A DNA stretch of 35,838 nucleotides from Verrucomicrobiota bacterium (GTDB lineage: Bacteria > Verrucomicrobiota > Kiritimatiellia > Kiritimatiellales > Tichowtungiaceae): contig JASKKX010000014.1 in assembly GCA_030153935.1 (NCBI GenBank), positions 1 through 35,838 of the forward strand, in the 5' to 3' direction. Position 1 is the first letter of the stretch; each line of letters starts with the position of its first letter. A model generated the notes under the pieces. That model made no database searches. It saw only the letters and a list, made by a program, of their open reading frames with translations, and was not told the DNA's origin. Made by a program: the position numbers and the translations under genes. This document shows positions 1-8,021 of this stretch, piece by piece.

Positions 1-1134
1 AAATTCCGGATGTTCTGATTGGAATCGTTCCACAACTTCCGCGGTCTCTTCGCGCGTGAAGGTACAGACCGAAAAAATCAGCACACCGCCGGATTTCACG
101 CACTGTGTCGCATTGTTGAGCATCCGCAGCTGTAAATTGCGTTTCTGCGCGGGATCACGGGGATCCGAACGCCATCTCGCATCAGGATTTCGACTCCAGG
201 TACCCCACCCTGAACAAGGTGCATCGACGAGTACACCGTCGAAGACTTTACTGAACGGCGCGTCTTCAGCCAGATTGTGTATCTGTGTCCGAACGATTGG
301 CAACCCGTCAGTGCGGGCTCTCTTTTTGCACTCCCGCAGGGCGTTTTCACGCACATCGGTCGCCAGCACCTTCCCTCCCGGTCCGATCAGATCCGCCAGA
401 TGGAGCGCTTTGCCTCCCGCGCCGGAGCAGGCGTCCCACCAATCGGAACCTTTTTCAGGGGAGGCAATGAGGGCAACGGTCTGCGAAGCAATATCCTGCA
501 CTTCGTATTGTCCGCGACTTCCCAGTGCGCCGAATGATGCGCCGCCCTCAACCGAAATCGAACCGGGAAGGTTCGGATGTTCTTTGAATCCAATGCCCGC
601 CTCCGTAAGTGCCTGCTTAAATTCGTCAGAGCGCAGACGCAGCCAGGTCGGCGGACGCTGCTGAATGGTTTCATAAAACAACGCTTCGCAATCCGGCGGC
701 AGTTCGACACTTTTCCAAAACTCTGGAAAAATAAGGGCCGGTTTTCCCGGCGTTTGAAAATCGGGAAACCACCCGGCAAGCACTGCGCATTTTTCGTCCA
801 CGGTTTTTCCGCCGAGTAAAGTCCAGTCAGAGCGAATGACTTTCTCCAGTGCCGGATGAATTTCTGTATGGTCGAGCAGCCAGCTCAGGCCGGCCGCCTC
901 CAAAAATGTCAGGCCCGCTTTCTGTGTCCAGCCGAGCCACCGGAAAAAGGAAAAGAACGCTTCAGAAAGAAACCGGCGATCGCGCGAGCCGAGTTCACGC
1001 CGGTTCTTGAAGAACTGCGCCAGCACGCGATCGGCCGGATGCCCGCGGTCGAGAACCCGCGGAACCAGCGTTTCCAGTATTTCGCCCAGCAAAGCCGTTT
1101 GGCGATCGACAATTTTTTCGTTCAGTTTTTTCAC
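1..1134 (-). CDS. RsmB/NOP-family rRNA (cytosine-5) methyltransferase, C-terminus cut by window edge
   Basis: The ORF track misses this gene because it starts with GTG and runs off the left edge. Reading the minus strand from GTG at 1134 gives 378 uninterrupted codons (VKKLNEKIVDRQTALLGEI...), with an AAAGGA ribosome site 4 bases upstream. SAM-binding motif I is seen as DACSGAGGKALHLADL. Motif IV with the catalytic Cys is DAPCSGWGTWSRNPDARW, and motif VI with the second Cys is IFSVCTFTREE. This two-cysteine arrangement is the signature of m5C RNA methyltransferases of the Sun/RsmB/NOL1 family, which methylate 16S rRNA or related RNA with SAM. The N-terminal part resembles the NusB-like RNA-binding domain. 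Family members are usually about 430-450 aa, so perhaps 50-70 residues are outside. The exact target cytosine cannot be read from sequence. It is divergent from the NDK gene, with 116 bp between. Confidence 0.88.
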   Translation of the reverse strand, partial: MKKLNEKIVDRQTALLGEILETLVPRVLDRGHPADRVLAQFFKNRRELGSRDRRFLSEAFFSFFRWLGWTQKAGLTFLEAAGLSWLLDHTEIHPALEKVIRSDWTLLGGKTVDEKCAVLAGWFPDFQTPGKPALIFPEFWKSVELPPDCEALFYETIQQRPPTWLRLRSDEFKQALTEAGIGFKEHPNLPGSISVEGGASFGALGSRGQYEVQDIASQTVALIASPEKGSDWWDACSGAGGKALHLADLIGPGGKVLATDVRENALRECKKRARTDGLPIVRTQIHNLAEDAPFSKVFDGVLVDAPCSGWGTWSRNPDARWRSDPRDPAQKRNLQLRMLNNATQCVKSGGVLIFSVCTFTREETAEVVERFQSEHPEF

Positions 1135-1250
1135 AAGGTCCTTTGACGATTTTTATTTTTTCGAGTTAAAAGTCAGGCATAATTCTATCTTCTTCCGTTG
1201 ACGGTGTAAAAACGGGAACGGAAATTATTTGGAACCACAAAAGGAACAGT

Positions 1251-2411
1251 ATGGCCAAAGAACTCGGATTTGTGATGATTACGCCTCATTCGCTGCGCAA
1301 GTCGCGCACCGGCGGGATTATCGGGCGTTTCAGCCGGATTGAAGGGTTGGAATTTGTCGCCGCCCGCATGTTCGGTCCCAGTCAGGAGCTGGTTAATCGG
1401 TTTGCGGATCGGCTGCGGGATATGCCGGATGTTTCCCCTGACCGGCGTGATCTCCTCTCTGAATATGTCTTACGCGCATTCAGACCGGACCCCGACACCG
1501 GTCGACCGCATCGCGTTATGCTTCTGTTTTTTGAAGGCGAAGCGGCCATTCGTAAAATCTATGCTGCGGCCGGTGACTTTGACGATACCCAGGAATCCGC
1601 CGATACCATCCGAGGAACCTTTGGCGACTGCGTCCACGACCCGGATGGTAACATCATCTACTTCGAACCGGCTGTCCTGGTTGCGCCGACTCCCGCCGCT
1701 GTCAAAAGCACCTTATCGCTCTGGATGGAATATGCTGAGAGTGACGGCGGCATTATCAAAAACGCCCTCAGCCTGCCGGATGAAGAGGTCCAGCGCACCC
1801 TCGTGATCATCAAACCGGACAACTTCCGGTTCCCCAGTTCGCGCCCCGGCAATATCATTGACCTCTTTTCGCGTTCCGGCCTGCGCATCATCGGTGCGCA
1901 GGTACATCGCATGAGCATGGCTGAAGCGCTGGAGTTCTACGGTCCTGTCCGGAAAGTTCTGCGCGAAAAACTCTGTGGCCTCACCACCGAAAGAGCCTGC
2001 GCGGCGCTGGAAAAAGAGTTCGGTTTCCCGATGCCCGCCGAAGTGAAAGAAGCCCTGAACCGGACTCTCGGTCCGTATTATGGCGATCAGCAGTTCTATG
2101 AAATCATGAAATTTATGACTGGCCTGTGGCTCCCGGATGTCATGGCCGACGAAATGGAGAAAGACGGCGCGGTCCGCTGCCTCGTTCTCATCTATGCGGG
2201 GATCGATGCCGTCGATAAAATCCGCACCATTCTCGGCCCGACCGACCCGAGCAAAGCGCAGCCTGGCTCTGTGCGCAAAGAGTACGGAAGCGATATTATG
2301 GTCAATGCCGCGCATGCTTCCGACTCCCCGGAAAACGCCAGGCGTGAAATGGGCATTCTGCGGCCGGAGCGGAATCTTCTGAAAAAATGGTTTGATCAAT
2401 ACTACGGATAA
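1251..2411 (+). CDS. Tandem-domain nucleoside diphosphate kinase, N-terminal domain degenerate
   Basis: Nucleoside diphosphate kinase passes a phosphate between NTPs and NDPs through a phospho-histidine. This 386-aa protein is about twice a normal NDK (roughly 140-150 aa) and holds two NDK-like folds. The C-terminal copy (about 180-375) keeps the ATP-binding lysine in LVIIKPDNF, the GSVRKEYG segment and the catalytic His in NAAHASDS (His355). It carries an insert before the active site. The N-terminal copy (about 1-150) reads FVMITPHSLRKS where KPD is expected. It reads GNIIYFEPAVLV where NVxHGSDS is expected, so both the lysine and the nucleophilic histidine are lost. It is therefore probably structural or regulatory. 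Start chosen at ATG 1251 with AGGA five bases upstream. The aminotransferase follows 48 bp downstream and may be co-transcribed. Confidence 0.8.
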   Translation: MAKELGFVMITPHSLRKSRTGGIIGRFSRIEGLEFVAARMFGPSQELVNRFADRLRDMPDVSPDRRDLLSEYVLRAFRPDPDTGRPHRVMLLFFEGEAAIRKIYAAAGDFDDTQESADTIRGTFGDCVHDPDGNIIYFEPAVLVAPTPAAVKSTLSLWMEYAESDGGIIKNALSLPDEEVQRTLVIIKPDNFRFPSSRPGNIIDLFSRSGLRIIGAQVHRMSMAEALEFYGPVRKVLREKLCGLTTERACAALEKEFGFPMPAEVKEALNRTLGPYYGDQQFYEIMKFMTGLWLPDVMADEMEKDGAVRCLVLIYAGIDAVDKIRTILGPTDPSKAQPGSVRKEYGSDIMVNAAHASDSPENARREMGILRPERNLLKKWFDQYYG

Positions 2412-2459
2412 CCGGTGTAATGCGCGCCGGCTGAATCTGACGGTATGGAGAACGATTGT

Positions 2460-3638
2460 ATGTGGAAAAATGTTGAGAGTGCACCTGCCGACGCCATCCT
2501 CGGGTTGACAGAGGCCTTTAAAAAAGATCCCCGCTTTGCCAAGGTCAACCTCGGGGTCGGCGTCTATAAAGATGAAGAAGGACACACGCCGATTCTCGCA
2601 TCGGTTAAAGCCGCTGAAAAACGTCTGATTGACGAGGAAAATACCAAATCCTATCTGCCGATCACCGGCAATGAGGCCTACGGGCGGGAAGTCCAGAAAC
2701 TGATCTTCGGAGCACCCTGCGATCGCGCGGTCACCGCCCACACCCCCGGCGGCACTGGGGCTCTGCGCGTTGCGGCGGAGATGCTCCGCACCTTCAGCAG
2801 CAAAACCTTCTGGGTCAGCAAGCCGACCTGGGCCAACCACACCAACATCTTTAAAGCCGCCGGACTGACTGTGAAAGAATACCCCTATTACAACCCGGCC
2901 TCCAAAAATCTCGACAGCGAAGGCTTCCTGTCCGCGCTCGAACAAATTCCGGCGAATGACTGCGTTCTGCTGCATGCCTGCTGCCATAACCCGAGCGGCG
3001 TGGATCTCTCCGCCGACCAGTGGAAGCAGGTTGCGCAGATCGCGGCAAAAAACGGATGGTCCGCGCTGGTGGACTTCGCCTATCAGGGCTTTGGCGAAAG
3101 CCTTGAAGCCGACCGCATCGGGGTGGAAGCATTTCTTGAATCCGGAATCGATTTCTTTATCGCCAGTTCCTTTTCCAAAAACTTCGGTCTCTACCGGGAA
3201 CGCACTGGTGCGCTGACTGCCGTTGCTGCCTCACCTGCCGATGCCGAAACTGCCGCCAGCCATTTGAAAGCCACCGCACGGGTCATCTATTCCAATCCGC
3301 CTGCACACGGCGGAATGATCGTCACCACCGTCCTGCAGGACAGTAAGCTTTCCTCCCGTTGGAAAAATGAGCTCAACGGCATGCGCGACCGAATCGCCCA
3401 GGCACGTGCCGCACTGGCCGAAGGCCTCACGGCGCACGGCGTGCCGATGGACTGCTCCTTCATCACCCGGCAGAAAGGAATGTTCTCCTTCAGTGGACTG
3501 ACTAAAGAGCAGGTTGCTTTTCTGCGCGAGGAAAAAGCCATCTACATCGTCGACTCAGGCCGCATCAACGTTGCCGGACTGACTCCGGGAAATCTAGGCT
3601 ACGTCTGCGACGCTGTCGCCGAGGCCATGAATCGCTAA
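2460..3638 (+). CDS. Aspartate/aromatic aminotransferase, PLP fold type I
   Basis: This is a class I aminotransferase of the AspC/TyrB type. It moves an amino group between aspartate or aromatic amino acids and 2-oxoglutarate using pyridoxal phosphate. Visible landmarks are the N-terminal NVESAPADAILGL opening, typical of this subfamily, and VNLGVGVYKDEEG. TPGGTGALR in the cofactor phosphate region and CCHNPSGVDL follow. The Schiff-base lysine lies in SSFSKNFGLYRERTG. The 392-aa length is normal for the family. The ORF track starts at 2445, but the internal ATG at 2460 is preferred. It has GGAG 9 bases upstream and gives the family-typical MWKNVESAP start. Which amino acid is preferred (Asp or Tyr/Phe) cannot be decided from motifs alone. 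Confidence 0.9.
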   Translation: MWKNVESAPADAILGLTEAFKKDPRFAKVNLGVGVYKDEEGHTPILASVKAAEKRLIDEENTKSYLPITGNEAYGREVQKLIFGAPCDRAVTAHTPGGTGALRVAAEMLRTFSSKTFWVSKPTWANHTNIFKAAGLTVKEYPYYNPASKNLDSEGFLSALEQIPANDCVLLHACCHNPSGVDLSADQWKQVAQIAAKNGWSALVDFAYQGFGESLEADRIGVEAFLESGIDFFIASSFSKNFGLYRERTGALTAVAASPADAETAASHLKATARVIYSNPPAHGGMIVTTVLQDSKLSSRWKNELNGMRDRIAQARAALAEGLTAHGVPMDCSFITRQKGMFSFSGLTKEQVAFLREEKAIYIVDSGRINVAGLTPGNLGYVCDAVAEAMNR

Positions 3639-3735
3639 AGCGGGCAAGCTCCGGATTCGGGCAATGCGCTGAGTGAGCCTCTCTTCAACCGTGTGATCAA
3701 TACAGGCGGGACGACGGGATCGCGTAACGCATCCG

Positions 3736-3987
3736 TCAGTGAGCAGCGTTTTTTTTGGTCAGATCCAAATCCCGCAGACCGTAATGAATGGCAGGCAAGG
3801 AACAGTTCAGCTTCAAGGTTTCCCGAATCTCTTTGAGAGTAATGTCTTTCTGCTGCTGGAGCGGGCTCTTAATCTGCCCGGAGCGCTGTGGATTATGGCC
3901 ATGTGCTTTACCTTTTTCTCTATCACGTGCTCCAAAAAAAAGAAAATCAGGTGCTGTAAACAGTTCTTGAGATATGTGATACTGTAT
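3736..3987 (-). pseudogene. IS630-like transposase fragment
   Basis: The minus-strand frame between two stops reads ...DITLKEIRETLKLNCSLPA followed by IHYGLRDLDLTKK. That is the pattern of the second helix-turn-helix of IS630-family transposases ('D-ITLKEIRE-L-L-CSLPAI--L--L-LT-KK'). In full proteins it is followed by KKTLHA. Here the frame ends within a few codons of an A8 tract. Deleting one A restores KKTLLTD, but no DDE catalytic core follows. About 84 codons remain open, with no start codon that makes sense. I call it a decayed remnant, not a gene. The plus-strand ORFs over it (3739-3996) are shadows. The rest of the 3639-4181 gap shows no further gene; its last 180 bp must carry the leader of the sucrose operon, but I see no clear promoter. 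Confidence 0.5.
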
Positions 3988-4181
3988 TTACTTTGATTTT
4001 AACGAACAGGTGAAATGTTATGTATGAAATCGGTTCCGGCACAGCCTGACGACATCTTCGGGTTAAGTTTGCACAGAGTCTGCGGTTTCCGGAGAGCGGT
4101 TTATTTTTTCACAGGGGAATGTGATCTGACTGTGATGAATTTTATCTAAAAACAGCCATTCAACAGGAGCGAAATCCCGAT

Positions 4182-6377
4182 ATGAAAGATGATAAACTCT
4201 ATATTCAGATGTTCAGCATACACGGTCTGATCCGAAGCCATAATCTGGAAATGGGACGTGATGCGGATACGGGCGGACAGATCAAGTACGTTCTGGAAGA
4301 AGGGATGGAGCTGTCCAAACAGCCGGAGGTCGCACGGGTCGATCTGTTCACCCGCTGGATCGGCGACAAGACGGTTTCCAGTGACTATTCTGTTCCCGTG
4401 GAGGATGTCACGGAGAAGTTCCGCATCGTGCGTATTCCGTGCGGCGGCGGCAAATACCTGCGCAAAGAACTTCTCTGGCGACACCTGGATGAATATATCG
4501 ACAAGTCCATTCAGTTCATTAAACGCGGAGGCCGGCTGCCGGATATCGTTCATGGACATTATGCGGACGCCGGGTATGTCGCCATGTGGCTGAGCCGCCT
4601 GTTCGGGGTCCCGTTTATTTTCACCGGGCATTCCCTGGGGCGCTCCAAAAAGGCCAAACTGCTGGCCGACGGCATGCCCGAGGAACAAATCCGCCGCCGA
4701 TATATGATCGACCAGCGGATCGATGCGGAAGAAAACGTGCTGAGTTCCGCAGACATGATTATCACCAGCACCAACCAGGAAATCGAGCAGCAGTACGAAG
4801 AGTATGAAAACTGCAGGAGCCCCGAATACCGTGTAATCCCCCCCGGTATCGACCTGGAGAAGTTTTATCCCTACTACCACGACATGTTCACAGAAAAAGA
4901 GCCGGACGAAACGCATCTGCATGCCCACGCCTCCATCCTGCTGGAACTCGAACGGTTTTTTAAATTCAAAGACAAGCCGCTCATCCTCGCACTCTGCCGG
5001 CCGGACAAACGAAAAAATCTCTCGGGGCTGATTGAAGCCTACGGCACAGACCGGGAACTGCAGACCATGGCCAACCTCGCCATTTATGCCGGCATCCGCA
5101 AAGACATCACTCAAATGGAGGACAACGAACAGAACGTGCTGACCGACATGCTGTTGCTCATGGACAAATATGACCTGTACGGGAAAATGGCGATCCCGAA
5201 AAAACACGACTTCGAACTGGAAGTGCCCGAACTCTACCGAATCGCTGCCGCCAGCAAGGGGGTGTTTGTGAACGCCGCCCTCACGGAACCGTTTGGTCTG
5301 ACCCTGCTCGAAGCCGCCGCCACCGGGCTGCCGCTGGTTGCCACCGACGACGGCGGCCCGCGTGACATCCTTGCCAACTGTAAAAACGGGAAACTGGTTA
5401 CCCCAACGGACACCCGGGCCATCGCCGCCGCCATCAAAACCATCATCTCCGATTCCGATCAGTGGGAGGCCTATTCAAAAAACGGCATTCTGAATGTGCG
5501 CGAACATTATGCATGGAAAGCCCATGCCAGGCATTATCTGAAGGAAATCCGCGAGGTGATCAAACAGAACACGCCGGCGGAACCGGATATCGACAAAACC
5601 CCGCCGGCGATCGGCCGCCGGCTGGCCAAGCTCAATCACTTCCTGATCACCGATATCGACAACACGCTGATCGGCGACGACAACAGCCGCCTCCCGGAAC
5701 TGGCGGACTTTCTGCGGGAAAACCGCAACCGACTCGGTTTCGGCATTGCCACCGGGCGAACGATTGACTCCGCCATGGAAATCCTCTCCGAACACGACCT
5801 GCCCGAGCCGGATGTGATGATCACCTCGGTCGGCGCGGAAATCTACTACGGCGCGGCACGATATGCGGACCAGGGCTGGCAGGCACATCTGAACAGTCAC
5901 TGGAACCGCGAAAAAATCCGCCGCCTGCTCGAATCGTTCGACTTCCTTGAATATCAGGAGGAGGAAACTCAGCGCCCCTTCAAAATCAGTTACAACATGG
6001 CTCCGGAAAAAGACCGCTTAACCCTCATCCACGACCTGCTGCACAAAAACCGCTGCCGCTACACCATGGTTTACTCGCACGAACAGTTCCTCGACATCCT
6101 GCCGCACCGCGCGTCCAAGGGGAAAGCCATCCGCTATCTCAGCTATAAATGGAACATCCCGGTCTCGCAGATCATCGTCGCCGGCGACTCCGGCAACGAT
6201 GCCGAAATGCTGCGCGGCGATCTTGCCGGCGTCGTCGTCGGCAACTACAGTTGCGAATTAGAACCCTTCCGCGGCAGTCGCAAAATCTACTTCGCCGAAG
6301 CAACCTGCGCCGGCGGGATTCTCGAAGGCCTTGACCATTATAAAATCAGACAGAAAATCGCAGGAGCCACCTCATGA
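4182..6377 (+). CDS. Bifunctional sucrose-phosphate synthase / sucrose-phosphate phosphatase
   Basis: The first 465 residues are a GT-B glycosyltransferase (GT4) of the sucrose-phosphate synthase type, which joins a sugar nucleotide and fructose-6-P to make sucrose-6F-phosphate. Landmarks: FSIHGLIRSHNLEMGRDADTGGQ at the N-terminus (the donor/acceptor glycine loop), VHGHYADAGYVA, GHSLGRSK, PPGIDLEKFYP, ALCRPDKRKN and the donor-binding FVNAALTEPFGLTLLEA. Residues about 480-725 are a HAD phosphatase of the SPP family: DIDNT (Asp491/Asp493), IATGRT, a lysine in SKGKAIRYL and AGDSGNDAEML. All four HAD motifs are intact, so the fusion should release free sucrose. Such fusions are known from cyanobacteria and other bacteria. 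An AGGAG lies about 11 bases before the ATG. The stop overlaps the next ATG by 4 bp (ATGA), so the phosphorylase is translationally coupled. Confidence 0.9.
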   Translation: MKDDKLYIQMFSIHGLIRSHNLEMGRDADTGGQIKYVLEEGMELSKQPEVARVDLFTRWIGDKTVSSDYSVPVEDVTEKFRIVRIPCGGGKYLRKELLWRHLDEYIDKSIQFIKRGGRLPDIVHGHYADAGYVAMWLSRLFGVPFIFTGHSLGRSKKAKLLADGMPEEQIRRRYMIDQRIDAEENVLSSADMIITSTNQEIEQQYEEYENCRSPEYRVIPPGIDLEKFYPYYHDMFTEKEPDETHLHAHASILLELERFFKFKDKPLILALCRPDKRKNLSGLIEAYGTDRELQTMANLAIYAGIRKDITQMEDNEQNVLTDMLLLMDKYDLYGKMAIPKKHDFELEVPELYRIAAASKGVFVNAALTEPFGLTLLEAAATGLPLVATDDGGPRDILANCKNGKLVTPTDTRAIAAAIKTIISDSDQWEAYSKNGILNVREHYAWKAHARHYLKEIREVIKQNTPAEPDIDKTPPAIGRRLAKLNHFLITDIDNTLIGDDNSRLPELADFLRENRNRLGFGIATGRTIDSAMEILSEHDLPEPDVMITSVGAEIYYGAARYADQGWQAHLNSHWNREKIRRLLESFDFLEYQEEETQRPFKISYNMAPEKDRLTLIHDLLHKNRCRYTMVYSHEQFLDILPHRASKGKAIRYLSYKWNIPVSQIIVAGDSGNDAEMLRGDLAGVVVGNYSCELEPFRGSRKIYFAEATCAGGILEGLDHYKIRQKIAGATS

Positions 6378-7819
6378 AATTACAGAACAAAGTCCAGCTC
6401 ATCAGTTATCCCGACAGCATGGGAGGCAACCTCCTGGCCCTGCACTACTGCCTGCGCAAATATCTGCGCAACGCCATCGGCGGCGTGCATATCCTGCCGT
6501 TCTACCCCTCATCCGCCGATCGCGGCTTCGCGCCTCTCACCTACGATGCCGTCGATCCGCTCTTCGGTTCATGGGAGGATGTCGAAAAAATCGGCGAGGA
6601 TGTCGATCTCATTATCGACTTCATGGTCAACCACATCTCCCGTCAGTCGGTCTGGTTTCAGGACTATCTCGAAAAAGGCGCCGATTCCGAGTACGCGGAC
6701 ATGTTCCTCAGCTTCAACAAATTCGGCCCTGACGGCATCAGCGACGAAAACCTGGCCAAGGTTTACACCCGCAAACCACGTCCGCCCTACCTTGAAATCC
6801 AGCGGCCCGACGGCAGTATCGAACGCGTCTGGTGCACCTTCGACTATGAGCAGATTGACCTCGACTGGAGCTCGCCGCTCACCCGCAGCCTCCTGCGCAA
6901 TACCCTCCTGCGCATGGGGCGCAGCTCTGCCAAAATGATCCGCCTTGATGCCTTCGCCTACACCACCGTCGAAATCGGCACGAACTGCTACTTCCGCGAA
7001 CCCGCCGTCTGGGAACTGCTCGACTGGCTCCGCGACTGCGTTATCCCCTTCGATACCGACGTCCTGCCTGAAGTCCACGAAGAAAGCTCCTATCAGCACA
7101 AACTCTCTGAGCATGGCTTCTGGTGCTACGACTTTTCCCTGCCCATGCTCGTGCTTCACACCCTCTACCACCACACCAACCAGCGGCTCATCAGCTGGCT
7201 GAAAACCTGTCCGCGCAAACAGTTCACGACTCTCGACACCCACGACGGCATCGGCATCGTCGACGTCCACGGCCTGCTCACCGAAGAAGAAATTGAACGA
7301 ACCGTCAACGGCCTGTATGAAAAAGGCTCCAACGCCAAAGAAATCTATTCCGGCCCCGACTACAAGAACCTCGACATCTACCAGATCAACTGCACCTACT
7401 ACAGTGCTCTCGACCACAACGACGACGCCTACATCGCCGCGCGCGCCATCCAGTTCTTCGCCCCCGGCATCCCGCAGGTCTACTACGTCGGACTGCTCGC
7501 CGGCGAAAACGACATCGACCTCGTCGAGCATACCCGCAACGGCCGCGACATCAACCGCCACAACTACACCCTCGAAGAAATCGATCTCGATATTCACAAA
7601 CCTGTCGTCCGGCGCCTTCTGTATCTCATGGAATTCCGCAATCGCCACCCCGCCTTCGAAGGCGGCCTCACAATTGCCGACACTCCCGACAACGAACTCG
7701 AACTCGTCCGGACGTACGGCAGCCACCGCGTCGTCCTGCACATCCATCTGAAAACCTACAAAACCGAACTCACCTTCATCGACGCCGAAACCGGCGCCGA
7801 AACCACCAAAATCCTGTAA
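6374..7819 (+). CDS. GH13_18 sucrose phosphorylase or sucrose-6F-phosphate phosphorylase
   Basis: This is a 481-aa member of the sucrose phosphorylase group of GH13. It splits sucrose (or a phosphorylated/related glucoside) with phosphate to glucose-1-phosphate and the acceptor, with retention. Sequence landmarks follow Bifidobacterium sucrose phosphorylase closely: KVQLISYPD, GGVHILPFYPSSADRGF and DFMVNHIS. The nucleophile is Asp192 in MIRLDAF, the acid/base Glu233 in LPEVHEES and the third carboxylate Asp291 in LDTHDGIG. Further matches are NLDIYQIN, QVYYVGLLAGEND and NGRDINRH. In the acceptor loop it has YTRKPRPPY where the Bifidobacterium enzyme has YRPRPGLPF. As I recall, an Arg at this place (P to R) is a feature of sucrose-6F-phosphate phosphorylases, but the His expected in the partner loop is Tyr here. 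Substrate therefore open. Coupled to the synthase gene upstream. Confidence 0.87.
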   Translation: MKLQNKVQLISYPDSMGGNLLALHYCLRKYLRNAIGGVHILPFYPSSADRGFAPLTYDAVDPLFGSWEDVEKIGEDVDLIIDFMVNHISRQSVWFQDYLEKGADSEYADMFLSFNKFGPDGISDENLAKVYTRKPRPPYLEIQRPDGSIERVWCTFDYEQIDLDWSSPLTRSLLRNTLLRMGRSSAKMIRLDAFAYTTVEIGTNCYFREPAVWELLDWLRDCVIPFDTDVLPEVHEESSYQHKLSEHGFWCYDFSLPMLVLHTLYHHTNQRLISWLKTCPRKQFTTLDTHDGIGIVDVHGLLTEEEIERTVNGLYEKGSNAKEIYSGPDYKNLDIYQINCTYYSALDHNDDAYIAARAIQFFAPGIPQVYYVGLLAGENDIDLVEHTRNGRDINRHNYTLEEIDLDIHKPVVRRLLYLMEFRNRHPAFEGGLTIADTPDNELELVRTYGSHRVVLHIHLKTYKTELTFIDAETGAETTKIL

Positions 7820-7829
7820 ATCCCGCCTG

Positions 7830-7886
7830 CCGCCGACCGGTCAAACCGTCGACGTCTCAACCCTTGGAACCGGCGGCGGGTTGTTT
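7830..7886 (+). terminator. Possible terminator of the sucrose operon
   Basis: CCGCCGaCCGG pairs with CCGGCGGCGG, about 10 bp with one bulged A. The loop is about 29 nt, followed by TTGTTT. The loop is long and the T run interrupted, so this is a weak call. It lies 11 bp after the phosphorylase stop and in front of the convergent protease gene. Confidence 0.3.
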
Positions 7887-8021
7887 CTCCAGGGAGTGGA
7901 AACTTTGCTCTGCGGATTAAACTCATTGTAAAAAAGGCCTGCGCGAAGCGGAACGCGGACGAATGACGCAGGGACGGAACCGAGGGGAAAACCCGGCGGA
8001 TTTCTATCCAAATCAAAAGCA

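Noticed and set aside
1713-2987. 424-aa minus-strand ORF opposite NDK and aminotransferase
   Set aside because: Covers parts of two well-supported plus-strand genes; shadow.
3720-3750. Possible programmed frameshift (A AAA AAC) in the transposase remnant
   Set aside because: No DDE catalytic domain continues in either shifted frame, so the tract is more simply a decayed site.
6569-7747. 392-aa minus-strand ORF opposite the GH13_18 gene
   Set aside because: Val/Asp-rich translation typical of an antisense frame in GC-rich DNA; the plus strand has all catalytic residues.
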